Assembly: GCA_910586285.1 (NCBI GenBank)
Contig: CAJUGR010000028.1
Span: forward strand, 1 to 16,440
Length of the DNA: 16,440 bases
From: an uncultured Erysipelotrichaceae bacterium
Lineage (GTDB): Bacteria; Bacillota_I; Bacilli_A; Erysipelotrichales; Erysipelotrichaceae
Direction of reading: 5' to 3'
Positions within the stretch are counted from its first letter, which is position 1, and each line of letters opens with the position of its first letter. The position numbers and the translations under genes were made by a program. A model generated the notes under the pieces. The model was not told where the DNA came from. It saw only the letters and a list, made by a program, of their open reading frames with translations, and made no database searches. Below are positions 14,493-16,440 of the stretch, piece by piece.

Positions 14493-14612
14493 CTACAAAT
14501 TCTGCTTGTATAAAATGAGTTTATTACGAATATATTCAGATACACTATCACCAAAATTGTCAACTTCTTTTAATACCTCTTTAGCTTGTGCATTCAATCT
14601 GATAGATAATAT
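14493..14612 (-). pseudogene. Degraded ribbon-helix-helix antitoxin-like gene (start codon position reads ATA)
   Basis: On the minus strand a 39-codon frame ends at TAG (14495-14493) and reads LSIRLNAQAKEVL, then KEVDNFGDSVSEYIRNKL, then a short LYKQNL tail. This is a textbook RHH DNA-binding layout: one strand, a helix, and the S-x-S-EYIR helix of type II antitoxins. A GAGGTGAG ribosome binding site (about 14625-14618) is placed correctly for the codon at 14612-14610, but that codon is ATA, with a TGA directly before it. The ATG 1-3 bases after the ribosome binding site is out of frame. So either the start codon was lost (ATG to ATA), a base was deleted near the start, or a rare ATA start is used. 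No toxin gene is seen on either side. Apart from this relic and the sites listed, the 14382-14800 gap is AT-rich and gene-free. Confidence 0.5.
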
Positions 14613-14632
14613 TCATCTCACCTCTGTTATTG

Positions 14633-14654
14633 TTGTATGTCGTTTGTCATACAA
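14633..14654. promoter_or_regulatory. Inverted repeat at the RHH relic promoter region
   Basis: TTGTATG (14633-14639) and CATACAA (14648-14654) form a 7-base inverted repeat around 8 bases. It sits just upstream of the relic's ribosome binding site on the minus strand. RHH antitoxins usually bind such palindromes at their own promoters, so this may be the former operator. That is inference. Confidence 0.35.
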
Positions 14655-14780
14655 ACTCAATGGGGATATGAATATTATTTATAAAATTCTATTTATTCAT
14701 CTTTGATATCTTTCAGTTCGAATGATAAAACATGAAGTTGCTTATGTATCAACAAATAGGCGCTTTTCGATTTGAATTCT

Positions 14781-14809
14781 TTGTGTTGCTTACATCTTTA
14801 TGGTAAAAT
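14781..14809 (+). promoter_or_regulatory. Promoter of rlmN-prpC
   Basis: TTGTGT (14781-14786), a 17-base spacer and an extended -10 (TGG-TAAAAT, TAAAAT at 14804-14809) lie 16 bases before the rlmN start, giving a very short leader. Confidence 0.6.
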
Positions 14810-14825
14810 ACTATACGGTGATATC

Positions 14826-15875
14826 ATGAGAAGTTTGTATGAATTTAATTATGAACAGATCCAAGAATATGCCTTGATGAACGGATGGAAAAAATTTCGG
14901 GGACATCAGATATTTCAATGGCTATATCGCAAACGGATAATTGACATTGATGAAATGAGTGATCTGTCAAAAGAGACAAGAGAACAATTAAAAACAGAGT
15001 TTATTATATCGCCGCTGACACTGCGGGATATTCAGATATCGGCCGATGGAACAACGAAGTTTTTATTTGCGCTGACGGATGGGGCACTGATCGAAAGCGT
15101 CTTAATGATCTTCGATTACGGCAATAGCGTATGTGTTACCACACAGGCCGGTTGTAATATGGGATGTGCCTTTTGTGCCAGTGGCTTAACCAAAAAACAA
15201 CGCAATTTAACCGCCGGAGAAATTGTGGCTCAAATCATGTATGTACAGCGGTATTTGGATGAGCGTTCACAACGACTCTCTCATGTGGTAGTGATGGGGA
15301 GCGGAGAGCCTTTTGATAACTATGAGGCTACAATGAATGCCTTGGCTACGGTCAACCACGATCGGGGATTGGGGATCGGGGCTCGTCACATTACCATATC
15401 TACATGTGGGATTGTGCCGCGTATTTACGAATTCGCCGGGGAACATACACAATATAATTTAGCGATTTCTTTACACGCTCCCAATGATGAATTGCGGGAT
15501 CGTTTGATGCCGATCAATCGCAAATATCCGCTAAAAGAGTTATTTCAAGCAATTCATGCTTATTGTGATGAAAACAATCGTCGATTGACTTTTGAATATA
15601 TTTTATTAAAGGGTGTCAATGATTCCAAAGTATGCGCCAAGCAGCTGGCGGATTTAATTCGCGGTTTGAATGCCTATGTGAATCTGATTCCGTATAATGC
15701 GGTGGATGAGAAAGGGTTTCAAGGTGTGCATCATGAGGAAGCAATGGTTTTCTATGATGCGTTGATGAAATACGGCGTGCGCTGTACGATCCGCAAGGAA
15801 CATGGCGGTGACATTGATGCGGCGTGCGGACAGCTTCGGGTGAAGCATTTACAGAAGGAGGCAAATCAGGGATGA
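14826..15875 (+). CDS. rlmN: Dual-specificity 23S rRNA/tRNA adenine C2-methyltransferase (radical SAM)
   Basis: The 349-residue protein is a typical RlmN, making m2A2503 in 23S rRNA and m2A37 in some tRNAs. It shows the N-terminal FRGHQIFQWLY region (24-34), the radical-SAM cluster CNMGCAFC (C110, C114, C117), the two methyl-transfer cysteines C103 (VCVTTQ) and C334 (DAACGQL), MGSGEPFDNY, TISTCGIVP and NLAISLHAPNDELRDRLMPINRKYPL. The ATG at 14826 has GGTGAT upstream. An in-frame ATG at 14772 lies upstream of the promoter. The stop overlaps the next start (ATGA), coupling it to the PP2C gene, as in the common Firmicute rlmN-prpC-prkC order. Confidence 0.97.
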   Translation: MRSLYEFNYEQIQEYALMNGWKKFRGHQIFQWLYRKRIIDIDEMSDLSKETREQLKTEFIISPLTLRDIQISADGTTKFLFALTDGALIESVLMIFDYGNSVCVTTQAGCNMGCAFCASGLTKKQRNLTAGEIVAQIMYVQRYLDERSQRLSHVVVMGSGEPFDNYEATMNALATVNHDRGLGIGARHITISTCGIVPRIYEFAGEHTQYNLAISLHAPNDELRDRLMPINRKYPLKELFQAIHAYCDENNRRLTFEYILLKGVNDSKVCAKQLADLIRGLNAYVNLIPYNAVDEKGFQGVHHEEAMVFYDALMKYGVRCTIRKEHGGDIDAACGQLRVKHLQKEANQG

Positions 15876-16440
15876 AAGCATTTGGAGCCAGTGATATCGG
15901 ATTACATCGCAAACAAAACCAAGACAGCTATCTGATCGTGGAAAATAAAGCAAATGATATTTTGGCTATGGTGTGTGATGGCATCGGCGGTGGTTTGGCC
16001 GGTGATGTCGCTTCCCATATGGCAGTACGGCATATGAAAGAGCGCTTTTTACAAAAAAGCGGATTTCAAAATGATTTGGATGTGAAGCATTGGCTGAAAG
16101 ATGTGATTCAGGAAGCCAATGACCTGATTTTTATGCAGTCGGCAAAATCAGCGATGCAAAAGGGCATGGGAACAACCTGTGTAGGTATAATCTATACTCG
16201 CAAACAAACATATATATTCAATATCGGAGATTCCCGCATTTACGGTGTATATGGTAACGATTTTATCTGTCTGACGGAAGATCATTCCTTTGTGCGTGAT
16301 TTGTTAAAAGCCGGAGAGATTACCGAAGAAGAAGCCAAAAATCATCCCAATCGTAATATGTTGACGAATGCGTTGGGGATTTGGAATACGGTGAAAGTTG
16401 ATATCAATAAAATCAAGGACGGTTATGCGCGGCTGTTAAT
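15872..16440 (+). CDS. prpC: PP2C-family Ser/Thr protein phosphatase, PrpC/Stp type (3' end outside window)
   Basis: The first 189 residues are visible. They carry the metal-dependent PP2C motifs: SDIGLHRKQNQDSY (D18), VCDGIGGGLAGDVAS (D36, G37), KGMGTTCVG, FNIGDSRIY (D120) and LTEDHSFVRDLLKAGEIT. The enzyme removes phosphates placed by the PASTA kinase PrkC/Stk on cell-wall and growth regulators. The prkC gene is expected directly downstream, outside the window. The start overlaps the rlmN stop by ATGA, and AGGAGG lies 11 bases upstream inside rlmN. The glycine in DGIGGG where the family usually has His (DGMGGH) is a mild variation. Confidence 0.94.
   Translation, partial: MKAFGASDIGLHRKQNQDSYLIVENKANDILAMVCDGIGGGLAGDVASHMAVRHMKERFLQKSGFQNDLDVKHWLKDVIQEANDLIFMQSAKSAMQKGMGTTCVGIIYTRKQTYIFNIGDSRIYGVYGNDFICLTEDHSFVRDLLKAGEITEEEAKNHPNRNMLTNALGIWNTVKVDINKIKDGYARLL

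Noticed and set aside
14506..14706. 66-codon plus-strand frame in the rlmN upstream gap
   Set aside because: It has no ribosome binding site and no family. The opposite strand carries the more protein-like RHH sequence.
15616..15912. Minus-strand frame across the rlmN/prpC junction
   Set aside because: It is antisense to two conserved genes and its product is rich in His, Pro and Arg, as expected of a shadow frame.
1..16440. CRISPR array, insertion sequence, prophage, tRNA or rRNA
   Set aside because: No regularly spaced repeats, transposase motifs, integrase, cloverleaf-like tRNA sequence or rRNA conserved blocks were seen on either strand.

Overview
The window reads as a core-like stretch of a low-GC Gram-positive (Firmicutes/Bacillota) chromosome. 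The pointers are a ComK-family regulator, an rlmN-prpC pair, YitT and CNNM/CorC membrane proteins, strong GGAGG-type ribosome binding sites and sigma-A promoters close to TTGACA-17-TATAAT. Gene content and codon use would suit an Erysipelotrichia-type gut Firmicute, but that placement is inference. No rRNA, tRNA, insertion sequence, CRISPR array or phage gene is visible.

Layout. 1-927 (minus): 3'-truncated unknown gene with a pRiA4b-ORF3-like N-terminus. 1188-2986: an operon with ATGA stop/start overlaps, encoding XTP/dITP pyrophosphatase (nucleotide-pool cleaning), the TrmL tRNA wobble 2'-O-methylase and an unknown four-helix membrane protein, closed by a bidirectional terminator facing a DUF3892 protein. 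3350-5037: a PLP threonine-aldolase-like enzyme and a flavin reductase, convergent on a second shared terminator. 5092-7099: a 48-residue membrane peptide, a CNNM/CBS/CorC transporter-like protein and a RidA enamine deaminase with an odd cysteine-rich tail, closed by a terminator.

7217-10427 is the most accessory-looking block: a shortened ComK-type competence regulator, a 49-residue single-helix peptide with its own promoter, a clear ToxN/AbiQ-family (type III toxin) endoribonuclease with no visible ToxI repeat RNA, and an asparagine-synthetase-like protein that has lost the N-terminal glutaminase cysteine. 10426-14381 returns to housekeeping-type genes: an LspA-like signal peptidase II, a YitT transporter-like protein, a DEDDh exonuclease-like protein with a C-terminal extension and an M18 aminopeptidase, ending in a strong hairpin terminator. 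14382-14800 is an AT-rich gap holding the remains of a ribbon-helix-helix antitoxin gene on the minus strand whose start codon position now reads ATA. The window ends with rlmN (23S/tRNA m2A methylase) and the start of a PP2C phosphatase, the usual beginning of the Firmicute rlmN-prpC-prkC cluster.

The points most worth a second look are the apparently orphan ToxN with its small membrane neighbour, the glutaminase-dead AsnB, the Cys-rich tail on RidA and the decayed RHH antitoxin.
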